DNA from: Phyto melanocephala
Lineage: Eukaryota > Arthropoda > Insecta > Diptera > Rhinophoridae
Direction of reading: 5' to 3'
Length of the DNA: 64,000 nucleotides
NCBI GenBank assembly: GCA_941918925.1
Contig: OW799233.1
Span: forward strand, 5,572,001 to 5,636,000
In this document: one piece after another, positions 47,940 through 58,269 of the stretch
How the letters are laid out: each line of letters opens with the position of its first letter
Numbering within the stretch: position 1 is the first letter of the stretch
The notes under the pieces: generated by a model
The model's database searches: none
What the model was told of the DNA's origin: nothing
What the model saw: the letters and a program-made list of their open reading frames with translations, nothing else
Program-made: the position numbers and the translations under genes

Positions 47940-48790
47940 GAAGCAACCAGAACACTTTCCCCAATCCCAAAGTTCATTTATACGCAGGTGACATGGAACT
48001 TACTTTGAATGGCTCAGTTCAAAATATTGCTTTAGGCATATCTTGTCCAAATGAAAATTTAAAAACTATATGTCTTTGGGCTAGCCCTAATGATCTCTGT
48101 TTAAGTACGCTAAAATCTAAATGCGTTGTAATATCTAAGAAAAGTTTAGTTCTTCACACTCCCGATGACATTCTTGATGACATTGTTGACAGAGTAAAAA
48201 TAAATAAATATAATTTTTAATAGCGGACTGACGTAGACTGATCACGTGAACTCAATGGGTGGTCAAACATTTGAAAAGTTGAACGATCTTTGACTCACAC
48301 AGTCCTTTGTCCCTTTAAAAATAAGAATTTTTTTTTAAATTAAAACGTATGCATTACTTGCAAATCATGTTACAGTTAGTAAAAGTAAACTTAATGTATT
48401 GCTTAATAACATTCTAAGATTTATATATGGATTGAGAAGGCCTGATCATATCTTCTTTGTTTCCACTAATCTTTACGGAGTCTCCCTGGGGAGTCTGATA
48501 AAAACTTTTACTCTCATACTATTACATAAAATAATAAATTTTCAAACTTCTAAACATAAATTTGACGATATACGCTTTATCCAATCGCCAGCAAATTTAA
48601 ATATTTGTTTTTCTCCGACATATGGCTCATGTCTAAGTGGCAGTTAGAAACCTCTCGTCTTGGGAGCAATCTTCCACAAGGTCAAAAATTAAACGACCAC
48701 GCTTATAGTTTCAAAGCATTCTTATTAAGCATTTAAAGATAATTTTCTTATATTTTTAAGATCTTATATTAAAAATAAATTTTGTTGTAA
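47940..48790 (+). mobile_element. CR1-like LINE, reverse-transcriptase and C-terminal relic (copy 3)
   Basis: The plus strand at 47972-48135 reads VHLYAGDMELTLNGSVQNIA and later LKTICLWASPNDLCLSTLKS, then KCVVISKK. This is the palm of a non-LTR reverse transcriptase in which the catalytic YADD has become YAGD (47981-47992) by one base change. After a frameshift, DHVNSMGGQTFEKLNDL and TQSFVPLKI follow (48238-48320). Then an 82-codon frame from 48399 gives LNNILRFIYGLRRPDHIFF and LILLHKIINFQTSKHKFDDI. Near 48660-48730 LPQGQKLNDHAYSFKAFLL gives the conserved tail. Endonuclease and upstream reverse transcriptase are missing. It belongs to the same broad family as the 9.5-kb and 29.3-kb copies. 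Confidence 0.7.
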
Positions 48791-49079
48791 TATGTTTTGA
48801 AACAAACTGTAATAAATAATTATTTCCATAACGTATTACGTTCCTGTAATATTTTATCAGAAATAAAATCACTTAAACAAGTTCTAGTTATTTTTATTAT
48901 TTATTTTTTAATGTTGCTTTAATGTTTTAATTTTATATTCAATGTTTACTTTTAACAATAACTTTAATATGGGTTTCTTTAAAAATAAAATAAAAATTTT
49001 AACGACAAACATAATAAAGGTTCCGCCAAATAACTTTTTTTTAAAAATTCTATAAAAAAAAGTGTAGCTTCGTAGCTCT
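48791..49079. other. AT-rich DNA without a recognisable gene
   Basis: Poly-A/T-rich, nothing recognised. Confidence 0.5.
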
Positions 49080-49392
49080 TAAATTTTTATGAACAAAAAT
49101 TCGTTCAACATGGCCCGATAGGGATCGCCATTGACTACGGCTACTCCTTGCTCATTTTCGAAGAAAAATGGTCCAATTATGCCTCTGGAACAAAATCCGC
49201 ACCAAACAGTGACTCGTTTTGGGTGTATCGGCTTTTCAATGTATGCGTGCGGGCCTTCTGTGCCCCAAATGCGACAATTTTGCTTGCTTACATACCCGCC
49301 AAGATCAAAATGAGCTTCATCTGAAAAGATGATTTTTGTGGCAAAATCGGCCTAAGTATTGTCGGAATATTTCCCAACATTGTTCAAGCGTA
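49080..49392 (-). pseudogene. mariner-like transposase core fragment (copy I)
   Basis: The best preserved piece of this transposase group in the window. From about 49345 down, one minus-strand frame reads KIIFSDEAHFDLGGYVSKQN, CRIWGTEGPHAYIEKPIHPK, RVTVWCGFCSRGIIGPFFFE, and then NEQGVAVVNGDPYRAMLNEF before a stop near 49090. The first catalytic Asp (SDEAHF) is intact. Only this ~100-residue segment survives, with no middle or third Asp. It abuts the outer edge of the long-inverted-repeat element at 49410, so that element may have inserted into it, or the two may be neighbours by deletion. Confidence 0.8.
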
Positions 49393-49411
49393 TACACAAC
49401 CCTATTCGTTC

Positions 49412-49938
49412 AGCGGAAGGATAAAACTAATTACACTGCTCTGCAGCAAAATCCTCCATTTAATAAAACTATGTGGACTATATGGATTTTGTCGCGCTGA
49501 ACTCAAACCCGTTGTCGGTTTTTCTCCATCAGATCGGGATTTTTTTTTATGGGCGTGGCAAATTTTTCCCCCTAAATTAGTCAGGTACGGACACATATTT
49601 AATCCTCACTCGAGAACTAGTCATCAGATTTTCAAAAATGAAACACCACAAAATGTGCAACAAAATTGTTTTTATTTCAGTGGAATACAATTTTTCTCTA
49701 TCTCTTATCGTTTTGGTGTTATTTAGAAATTAATGGAGAAAAAAATTTTTTTTCGTGCAAAATTCGTAATATTTTTCAATTTAAAAATGGAATTAAAAAA
49801 AATATAAGGCAACTATTCAACATTTTAAACTTTTTTCTGAGAGCCACTAATCTTGGAAATAAAAAAAGGCCATAAACTGTAAAAGTCGGTTAAAAAATGT
49901 AGATTTTATTTTCAATTTACCGCATGTACCCAATATTG
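49412..49938 (+). repeat. left ~530-bp inverted repeat arm
   Basis: Includes CACTGCTCTGCA at 49434-49445, the 'ggactatatggattttg' segment and GAGATCGGGAT-type sequence near 49530, and ends CGCATGTACCCAATATTG. All of these occur inverse in the right arm. A 64-codon minus frame (49402-49596) is matched by a similar plus frame in the right arm, both containing KICHAHKKKSRSDG, which reflects the shared arm rather than a proven protein. Confidence 0.8.
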
Positions 49939-50111
49939 TTATGCAACCAGCCTTACATATGATATATGTAACATTTCGTTGAGTGAGCAGGTAATGGAAC
50001 TAAAGTGCAACGGTATTTTACATAGTTCTTGGAATTAATATTTATAACAGTATTTTTCAATTACCTGTGATTTCAAATTAAGAACATGAGGGTAGATTCT
50101 GGTATTTATTG

Positions 50112-50145
50112 TATATATAGAAGCTAATGGGCAATAAGTTAGTCA
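50112..50145 (+). promoter_or_regulatory. candidate core promoter of the long-repeat element
   Basis: TATATATA at 50112-50119 lies 29 bp upstream of the A in TTAGTC at 50139-50144, which matches the arthropod initiator TCAGTC with one change. Spacing is that of a TATA-initiator promoter. The first ATG with good context (ACAAAATG) follows at 50267. Confidence 0.4.
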
Positions 50146-50266
50146 CTTTTAATTTGGATATCGTGCGGTTAAAATCGGCAGCAGTCAATAGATCTTATAG
50201 TGTACTTTGTTATTGTGTAAAGATATAAAGCAATTAAAGAATCCACAAACGCTTTCATATTACAAA

Positions 50267-51600
50267 ATGTCAAGGATTTGTATCAAATCTCTAAATGTAT
50301 TGTGTTACGTATGCGGCGATCTAACTTTAAGTTCTCAACGGGAGACAATATCTTCCAAGGTTAAAGATGCTTATTGCCGTTATTTTGGGTTTCCTATCGA
50401 TGATAGATATAAAAATTAACTGATATAAATATGTTGCAGCTGTGCAAGTTCTTTAAGAAGTTGGTTAAAAGGAAGTCATAAGTCTTTATGAAGCCGTTTA
50501 TGAAGCCAGCGATTTGGAGTGAACCACAAAATCATCAAAATGATTGCTACTTTTGCCATACTAAACACGTGGGTTTACGAAAAAAAACAAAGAATAAAGT
50601 TTCATAACCAAATACTTCATGCGTCAAACGATTAGTTTTCCAGTTTACAAGTAAATTTTTACCTCCATTGCCTCCTACAGACGATAAAGAAGATGGGCTT
50701 TCTGCAGCAACTGAATCCACTTAAGCCAGAATGGGTATTTCTTCGCATTCATTTGGAAGTCCAACGAGTACACCTTATTTTCCGAATTAAACTGATATGA
50801 ATAGTTTGTAAATCAAGGCTTTAAAAAAACCAAGTCTGAGCTTCTTGCATCCCAATGAAAATGATGGAGTTTGGTGCAAACGGGCGTTAACGTCTCTTAC
50901 TTTCGAAATAAAGAACAATTTTTTTTAATATATTTCAGCAAAGAGGAAGGTTTGATATTTTTCGAAAATGCTGATAGACTTTTGCGACAACTGTGTTTCA
51001 GTCATAAATCTCAGGATTGGCGGCTTGTTATTAATTCATCCATGACAAGTTTGAAAGCCGTTTTACTTCACAATGGCAACAAATTTCCATTGGTCCCACT
51101 CGCGTATGCAAAAAATATGAAAAAAAACTATTGTTGTATGAAGATGATACTACAAAAAATTAAATATTCACATTACTCATGGAATCTGCAGATTTTAAAG
51201 TCGTAGCAATGTTAAATGGATTGCAAAGTGGATATACCAAGTTTTATTGCTTCTTATGTAAATGGGATAGCCGCGCAAAAGAAAAACACTTCAATGTTAA
51301 AATTTGACCGAAAAGAGTAAATTTTATTCCAGGAGAAAAAAATGTAGCAGAAGAGCCTTTAAATCAAAAGGAACAAACTCTTCTCTTCATATAAAGCTAG
51401 ACAATAAAAATTTTGTCAAAGCAATGAACAAGGATGGTGAAGCCTTTCTATACATGAAGAGCAAATTTCCTAGAATCAGAGATGCTAAAGTAAAAGAAGG
51501 CATATTTGTAGGTCCACAAATACGACAGCTTATGAAGGACGAGGTCTTCAGAACGAAATTGAATGATGTGGACAAAAGGGCATGCGCAGCTTAAGCTACT
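50267..51600 (+). pseudogene. decayed transposase-like gene, zinc-knuckle/DDE-like family
   Basis: Recognisable in order across all three plus frames. MSRICIKSLNVLCYVCGDLT (from 50267) has a Cys pair. ICCSCASSLRSWLKGSHKSL near 50440 has a second pair. KPAIWSEPQNHQNDCYFCHT near 50500 is a third knuckle. From 50871, VQTGVNVSYFRNKEQFF is followed by QDWRLVINSSMTSLKAVLLH, and then NGNKFPLVPLAYAKNMKKNY. LHIKLDNKNFVKAMNKDGEA comes from about 51388. The sequence stops at GPQIRQLMKDEVF near 51545. I recall this block order from uncharacterised multi-copy proteins in many arthropods and cnidarians. In those, a conserved Asp stands where this copy has Asn before SSMTSLKAV. At least six frameshifts or stops and a missing C-terminus make it inactive. 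Confidence 0.65.
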
Positions 51601-51886
51601 TTTCTATTTTAACAATGTTTCCTAAATAAAAATTAATAATTATTAACAAAAATTTTGTGTTATTTTAAATAAAAAAATAAATAGACGAAGTTATCTACGG
51701 GTGACGACAGGGTGGGTGCTTTAAGCGAGGCGATGCTACAAAATTACAATCTAGCAAATTTGTTTTGCTTCTATTTTTTTTTGTTGTACAAAAATAGGTA
51801 GAAGTAAAAAGTTGCCATTCATTGTTGCTACAAGTCGCTTTAGTGCGTCCACTCTGACGTTGTTTGCTGCATTACACATATTTGGT
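51601..51886. other. 3' non-coding part of the long-repeat element
   Basis: Between the last readable codons and the right arm. It includes a less AT-rich patch (GGGTGACGACAGGGTGGGTG at 51699-51718). No frame is readable. Confidence 0.4.
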
Positions 51887-52425
51887 CAATATTGGGTACC
51901 TGCGGTAAATTGACAATAAAATCTACATTTTTTAACCGATTTGTATGGTTTATGGCTTTTTTTATTTTCAAGATAAGTAGCTCTTAGAAAAAAGTTTTAA
52001 ATGTTGAATATATGCCTTATGTTTTTTTTAATTCCATTTTTAAATTGAAAAATATTACGAATTTTGCACGAAAAAATTTTTTTTCCTCCATTAATTTCTA
52101 AATAACTCCAAAACAATAAGAGATAGAGAAAAATTGTATTCCACTAAAGTAAATACAGTTTTGTTACACATTTTTTGGTGTTTCACTTTTGAAAATCGGA
52201 CGACTGGTTCTCGAGTTAGGAGGAAATAAGTCTCTGTACCTGACTAATATAGGGGGAAAAATTTGCCACGCCCATAAAAAAAAATCCCGATCTGATGGAA
52301 AAAAACCGACAACGGATTTGAGTTCAGTGCATCAAAATCCATATAGTCCATATAGTTTTATTAAATGGGAAGACAAAAAATTATTTTTTGCAGAGCAGTG
52401 TTATCTGTTAGTGTTACCATTCACG
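51887..52425 (-). repeat. right ~540-bp inverted repeat arm
   Basis: Starts CAATATTGGGTACCTGCGG, the inverse of the left arm's inner end, and runs through CCCGATCTGATGG and GCAGAGCAGTGTTA to about 52425. The AAAAAAATCCCGATCTGATG block corresponds to the left arm near 49530-49550. Confidence 0.8.
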
Positions 52426-52430
52426 AAATA

Positions 52431-53225
52431 AGCACTAGTTGAAAAAAAAAACGTTAGATGGCGGACCCTTTAGGATGTATGTATTTGCTAAAACTACATT
52501 ACTTTTATAAAAATTTAAGGTTACAACTAGCATTAACTATTAGGTGTAATAACAAAACAGTTATGAAGCCATCAACTTACAATTCAATTTGGTTGTATTG
52601 TAATTGTATGCTTGTTTTGTTAGTCATTTACATTCAAACATTTTTTACAACAAAACACTAACATTTCGTATATATTTAGAGTTTTAATTTTCGATTCAAA
52701 AGAAAATTTTTTTCCAGATAAAAATTAAATTTTTTTTATTTTTGCTTTTAAGATAAAAAATATATAATAAATTTTAAACTTAAACGTTTTGTTAATTTTT
52801 TATCTTTGCTAAAAAAATTTTACTTATAATTGTTTTAAAAAAATGTTTTGTAGCTCTTCAGATATATGATTTGATCAACTTTCAACATTCCTTATTTGTA
52901 TTGATGTTTGTATTCACAAGTAAATAAAATAATAGTGGTTGTGTACGTCTGTACCAGGTGCCTTTTTATCTGTTTGGGTTTCGAAAACGGAAAAATAAAA
53001 ATAACTCAGCAAAGTTACAATAGTAAATGAAATATTTTTTTAAAATTGTAAAGAAATGTTTCTCAATTGCTTTTTATAGATTATTTTTTGTAAATATTGC
53101 CAGAGACTACACCATAGGTGATCCTTCCATAAACAAAAATTTTAACAAAATTATTGCCAATTACATAGTTCAGTTGTAGTAGTAGAATTTCACGACTGTA
53201 TCTACAGAATTTCATTTAAGAATAT
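52431..53225. other. AT-rich DNA without a recognisable gene
   Basis: If the exon at 53502-53654 is real, this is its 3' flank on the minus strand. I see no unmistakable polyadenylation site. Confidence 0.45.
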
Positions 53226-53384
53226 CTGCCTGTTCAACGATGTCGAAAGAAAACCCAAGCGAAATTTTATTCGTACAAATATATTGATAACAACAACAAA
53301 AACTAAAAATTTGTTTTTGTTTTCAACGTATTTGTACGAATGAAATTTCGCTTGGGTTTTCTTTCGACATCGTTGAACAGGCAG
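53226..53384. repeat. 159-bp hairpin-forming inverted repeat
   Basis: CTGCCTGTTCAACGATGTCG at 53226-53245 continues through AAAGAAAACCCAAGCGAAAT and ATTCGTACAAATA. It is matched by the inverse sequence ending CGACATCGTTGAACAGGCAG at 53384. The outer ~62 bp pair with about three mismatches, and the centre is a looser ACAACAACAAAAAC/GTTTTTGTTTT stem. It is either a small hairpin MITE or an RNA hairpin in the 3' UTR of the adjacent minus-strand exon, whose stop lies 118 bp away. Confidence 0.8.
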
Positions 53385-53501
53385 TATAAGTATGTACTCA
53401 ACACTGGTAATGATTTTTGCAGTAGAAATTTTGAAGCTTCAACTTTTAAAATTGTAATGAATTTAATTGTTTTTTTTTTCTGAGTGCATAATTGCCGTTG
53501 T

Positions 53502-53654
53502 CAACCGGTAATTGACATTTCACGATCTTCATTGGGAGTAGCCAACAAAGCAGCAATATTCTCCTCGGTACGCACTCTTTGCATATGGGCTAATAAATTT
53601 ATGCCCAATAAAGTGAAACTGATGCCAATTTTTGTCAAAACAGCTTCCCTGGCC
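53502..53654 (-). CDS. terminal coding exon of an unidentified host gene
   Basis: The minus strand reads AREAVLTKIGISFTLLGINL, LAHMQRVRTEENIAALLATP, and NEDREMSITG before a TGA at 53502-53504. Codon choice is unlike the AT-driven frames around it (GCC, GGC, ACC, CGT, GAG), and the peptide is balanced: a possible membrane segment (IGISFTLLGINLLA) and then a charged C-terminal tail. It is preceded by CCCACTCAACAG at the acceptor position (AG at 53655-53656) in an intron-like context, and an in-frame TAA lies 18 bp further upstream, so it needs splicing. I do not recognise the family. Alternatives are a pseudogene exon or a transposon C-terminus, but no element hallmarks are nearby. Confidence 0.55.
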
Positions 53655-54210
53655 TGTTGAGTGGGTCGATATTATTTATTTTAAATACCAGATTCAATGA
53701 TTTGCAGCGTTGCTACCATGTTACATATTTATTCCCGTCATTCCAATGTAGAGTATAGGGCCATAGACCGTGATAGTCTATTCATAATGTAATGCTAAAG
53801 CCACATCCCATTAATCTCAAACTAAAAAATAAAATATATATTAATTAAATAAATGTAATCATTTGAGGTCATGATTAAACTGCAATCAAAAAAGTAAATC
53901 GAAATATGTGTTTTGTAGATTTGCTTACCTTAACAATTATTTTTTTTTTAATTTATTAGTGCTGCATTAGTTCCGGCTTAACGTGTAAAACTTCTACGGA
54001 TTCTATACTACAATTACGAGTTTCAACCAGTTGTGAAGTTGAATGTACTTTAAAAAACCCTTTTCAGTAGGCCTTTTTTTAAATCATGCCGGTTCAAGAA
54101 ATATTGACAACTACCTCCAACTTTACTCTAATATTTATAATTTTATCCATAAAAGTACATATATATGTTAAGTATCTATTTTCAGAATTTTTTTGATTAT
54201 ATATACACAT
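53655..54210. other. presumed intron of the minus-strand gene; no other exon seen
   Basis: Contains AT-rich DNA and a less AT-rich stretch at 53703-53800 (GGGATGTGGCTTTAGCATTA on the minus strand) without an open frame, possibly a repeat. Confidence 0.35.
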
Positions 54211-54214
54211 GTAG

Positions 54215-54690
54215 GGGGAATATCGAAGCAGACCACTACTATCACGGGTCCCTTTTCGACCCCCTTCGCTCCTCAGTGATTTCGTGTCTACCGATCAGTA
54301 TACCTTCAATCACTGAGTCCCACGCCACAACCGGCGTTTGCTCTGGACCAGAAAAAAATGATTTCACACTGCCGACTGGTGATTGTCGACAATCCTCATC
54401 GCACAGTCCTTTGTAATCGCCAGCATCTCCTTAAGACCAAGGTCCCCCATCGCACTCACACCCAACGTGTGCTTGCCTGTGATCCTCAATCTTACGCTCG
54501 CCAACGCCGGACACCCGCATACCACATGCGCTGCCGTCTCGGCACCCTCCAGGCACATTCTACAAATATCATCATCCACGATCCGCATCCTCTTCAGATG
54601 ATATTTGAAGTTACCATGTCCTGTAATCAACGCAGTGATCCAGCTCATCATACTCCGATTAAAACCGAGTATCTTCACTTTTTTTGATTA
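54215..54690 (-). mobile_element. I/LOA-like LINE, 3' end fragment
   Basis: Minus-strand codons from about 54665 read LGFNRSMMSWITALITGHGN, FKYHLKRMRIVDDDICRMCL, EGAETAAHVVCGCPALASVR and LRITGKHTLGV, ending in a frame with LAITKDCAMRIVDN. The C-x2-C...H-x4-C pattern (CRMC, HVVC/GC) after a 'LTGH.....HL' block is the RNase H-adjacent C-terminus of I, LOA and R1-type non-LTR elements, where it may bind nucleic acid. The stretch is sharply GC-richer than its flanks. Only ~100 residues and the 3' UTR (down to GGGGGAATATCGAAG at 54215) remain, so the element is 5'-truncated, which is normal for LINE insertions. A more decayed relative lies at 44221-44400. Confidence 0.75.
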
Positions 54691-56009
54691 ACTTTTCCTT
54701 TTATTATATTCTTTTACTAATAATTGCAAAACAAACCGACCGCACATTACAGTGGTTGGGAGCTACTGATCTTTACTCCTTATGTCTGCATTATTAAGCG
54801 GTACTTAAGCACAAACAAAATTTATAATTAACATATAAAATACCTACAACTACACCTGTATTTTATGTTTTACATATGCACAAGTGGGGAATTCACAAGA
54901 AGTTCCATCACGACGTATTTTCATAATGTTATCATTTTCTAAATTTTATAATTGATTCAAATACTATATGAATGTCTTCGATATCTTTTTAAATCGATAT
55001 GTTGTCCTATTTTCTAAGCTTCAGATAATTTTTTTTTACAGAAATTATTTTATTCCAATATTTTGCACCATCATTGGGTAGAAATTCTCTCTCTAAAATT
55101 TAAAAAAAAATGATAATCAAAAATAAAAATATTGCATTGTTCATAGATAGTAAAACTTTTAAGCCATTTTAAAACTTTTTAAAATTTCAGTAAAATATGA
55201 CAATATGACACGATAGCACTTCTTGCAGATTCACCAAATATAAACTACACACTCTGTATTTGTGTATGTAAATGAAAACAACAACAAACCGTAATTATAC
55301 AGGTTTATATAAATACGTAGTATAAGTTTGTATGTATGTGTATACCTCTGCTGGAATTGTACCGTTTTGTGTGCGTAATATAAACATCATTACTCATTAT
55401 CCAATATTATTTGTGTAGACCTTAGTATGTAGCCTTATAATACACACTCAAACACATAAGTGAATAAGTGGTCTTTTAGATCTTTTACGTTTCTAGATTA
55501 GCGCGTGCGTTTCCCATATTTGCTCACGTGTACATGTGAAATGATTGTAGACATAATTATATAAATAAATATAATCGTATCCTTTAACGGAATCGAAATT
55601 GCTATAGATTAAAACTTTGTAGGTTAAAGCAAGTAATAATTTAGCTTTATACGCACATTTTAATTTAGTACATAATTAGTGTTAATATTAATTTACTTTG
55701 TTAGAGAAGTAAAAAATAGCAAACCAAACACTTTTTAAAAGTATTTTCTAATTATTTATTTGACCTATATTTCTTGTAGCGAAATATCTTGTCTGAGTTG
55801 CTCTTTAATTCTAAAAGTTTTTCATAAATTTAATACTTTAAAAAATACGTTTTATTTTAAATTATGTGTCAAATATAGTAGTTAGTGCTTTTTTAAATTT
55901 AACTCCCAAAACATTGGAACCGAATAAAAGCGCCTGACTGGAAAATAGAATAAGTTATATAAAAATTGTAAAATTCAAGGGTTTTGACTAGTAGACTACT
56001 AATTTTTAA
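54691..56009. other. AT-rich DNA without a recognisable gene
   Basis: No frame, repeat pair or RNA gene recognised. Confidence 0.55.
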
Positions 56010-56840
56010 CTAAATAATATAAAAACAAATAAGAGCGCTATATTCGGCCGTGCCGAATCTTATATACCCTTCACAACGTGTAGTCATGCAATAACAGTAG
56101 TTTGTGTCACCATTCATCCCATATGAAATACGTACATACATATAAAAACATACATATATAAAAACATCCCATTGTAAAATTATAAATTCACGTATGTATG
56201 TTAAAAAAAACAAAAAAAAAATAAAAAAAATTTAAAAAAAAAAATTAAAAAAAAAATTTTAAAAAAAATTATTTTATATATAATAAATATAAAACAAAAA
56301 ATAAATAAAAAAAAATTAAAAAAAAAAAATTTTAAAAAATAATAAAAATATAAATAATATATTAAATAAAAAATAAAAAAAAAAAATTAAAAAAAAAATT
56401 TTAAAAAAATGTTAAACAAATTTTTTTTTGGCTCAGCTGGGATTCGATGCCACGTTTTCTCTAACCAGTATACACGTTTGTATGTATGTATGTTGTTGTT
56501 GTAATGTTGTTTTTGTGAAAAAAAAAATCGAGGTGGTCGTGGGTTTTTGCTCATATGTTATGTACCAATGTTTCTGATTTTAAATATCGATCTACTCCCG
56601 AATATTTCTGATATTTAAATACCTTACCCGGGTCCAACCTATGTCGGGGGGCTTCAAAAAGTTGATCTCAACATACACACGGACAGACGGACAGACTGAT
56701 AGAGCCTAATTGACTCCCCTATTCATAAGCTTTCAGAAAATATATACTTTATGTGGTCGGAAATGAAAATTGTAGAAATTTCACACGGAATAACAAACCT
56801 ATATATACGCTTTCTCACTGTGTGAAGGGTATAAAAATAA
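56010..56840 (-). repeat. fly interspersed repeat, family B (copy 1)
   Basis: Begins AACAAATAAGAGCGCTATAT with the hairpin ATTCGGCCGTGCCGAAT, then TATACCCTTCACA. It ends near 56835 with TGTGAAGGGTATA, so TATACCCTTCACA faces outward at both ends. Inside are CGAGGTGGTCGTGGGTTTTT, the inverse of the CCGTCTGTCCGTCTGT block (56682-56697), and a tRNA-like ATCGAATCCCAGCTGAGCC on the minus strand near 56432-56450. 56200-56410 is an A-rich expansion. The same blocks occur in opposite orientation at 63650-64000. Confidence 0.65.
56200..56410. repeat. A-rich low-complexity expansion
   Basis: About 210 bp of runs of A with interspersed T, in AAAAAAAATTTTAAAAAAA-like blocks, within the family B repeat. 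It is probably a polymerase-slippage expansion. Confidence 0.7.
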
Positions 56841-58238
56841 TTGAAACCAAAATAAAATTCAAAACCAATGATGGCATAGGAAATGCTAAAAATCTGGAAT
56901 CTATACTAAGCTAAAATGTGATCATTATACTTATATGCATGATGCTGACGGGTATTGTCAGACTCCTAGTAAAGAACTGTTTGATTATTTTTTTTTTATT
57001 TATTTTATTAAAAATATTAATTAACTTGGCATGCCTTCTAGGCTTATGTAACAATAATTACCACCGTTTTTCGTTTACTTTATTTGAAATGATAACATTA
57101 ACATTTCAATCAAAAATATTTATTTGAATTGTGATGGGCAAAGTTTAGTATTGAGTACACCAACAGAAAATTTTTCGAGCTAAACTACAATTAAATTGGA
57201 GAGAAATATTTAATGGGACAGTGTTCTTTATTTTAAAACCTTAAGATTTTTAAACAGTTTTTACTACCCTGCACATCATAATTTGAAACTATAAAATGTT
57301 AAGCAAACTTTGTGAGGACAAAAATTGTGAGTGTAAGTTTAATACTTAAACACCTTGCTTGAAACATCACATCTGCCCTCGATTATCTAATAAATTTTCA
57401 ACCTTTAATGGCAGCACATGTACATATTTGTAAACGTGTAACCTCAAGCTGAAAACAACAAGATAATCAATAATGTCACACATTAATTTAAGTTTAATAT
57501 TTAATTAGTGGAAACATAAGACAAATATATTAAAGACAATTTATGTGATTTGCTGCCTTAAGTCATGCAAAATTAAAGATATTGATTTATACATTAGTTT
57601 TAAAATGAAAATTAAAAGCACCTTTCGAGCGCACAAGTGATTTAATTAAATTAGAAATGAAATGCTACTGAAGTACCCTGGAGATGATCAAAGAAACCAT
57701 CAATCGTTTTAGGTACGTTTGGCTGTGATAGATATTTCATTACTATTTTCATTTGTCAAAATTATATTATCTCCACTTATGATTTACAAAAACAATTTAA
57801 GCTGATTCGTCATGGTTATGATGGAAATGTCTATGTATGAAAAAGAATCACTTTACAATCTAATAACCATTACCAATCATCATGAACAATAAAACATCAT
57901 AACTTTATTATGAAATACTGGAATTTCAATATCAACAGTTTTATCAAGATTATTTATTATTACACAAATTATACTATTAATTTTAGAATTAGCAGTTTTG
58001 CGGTTTATGGAACTTTATACTATAGAGAAACTATGTTAACTATCATACTTAACTTATATTCTGTAAAAAAAATTAATCCAGAAAAAAATAATAAAATATT
58101 TTAATACAACAAAAAGAGCACCTATATTTAAACGATTAAAACAGTAATATTACAACAAAACAAGTCTATCAAAATAGCTTATGCCGTTTTCTTCTAAATA
58201 CCATTATATCAATTATAGTCCTGCAATAATGCATTCAC
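56841..58238. other. AT-rich DNA without a recognisable gene
   Basis: Some less AT-rich text at 57660-57720 (CCTGGAGATGATCAAAGAAA) is too short to call an exon. No other feature. Confidence 0.5.
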
Positions 58239-58269
58239 ATCTTTAAGTAATATTCACTCTAACTTAACA
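58239..58269 (+). repeat. target-site duplication of the jockey-like LINE, left
   Basis: 31 bp, ATCTTTAAGTAATATTCACT and continuing CTAACTTAACA. It recurs at 59838-59868 with one T-to-C difference, bracketing the LINE exactly. Confidence 0.85.

Larger units (their letters stand above)
49410..52430. mobile_element. ~3-kb DNA element with ~530-bp inverted repeats
   Basis: The two ends are long inverse copies of each other (49412-49938 and 51887-52425). They enclose about 1.95 kb holding a TATA-type promoter and a decayed gene on the plus strand. The arms agree throughout, with roughly one change in every eight to ten bases by eye plus small indels, so they arose as one structure and then diverged. 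Outer target duplications could not be fixed because the last ~15 bp are ambiguous. Long inverted termini around a transposase-like gene define an autonomous-type cut-and-paste or foldback element. I could not assign it to a named superfamily. Confidence 0.75.

Noticed and set aside
56430..56475. tRNA gene on the minus strand
   Set aside because: A- and B-box-like strings occur, but the B box has two mismatches, no cloverleaf forms, and it sits inside the family B repeat.
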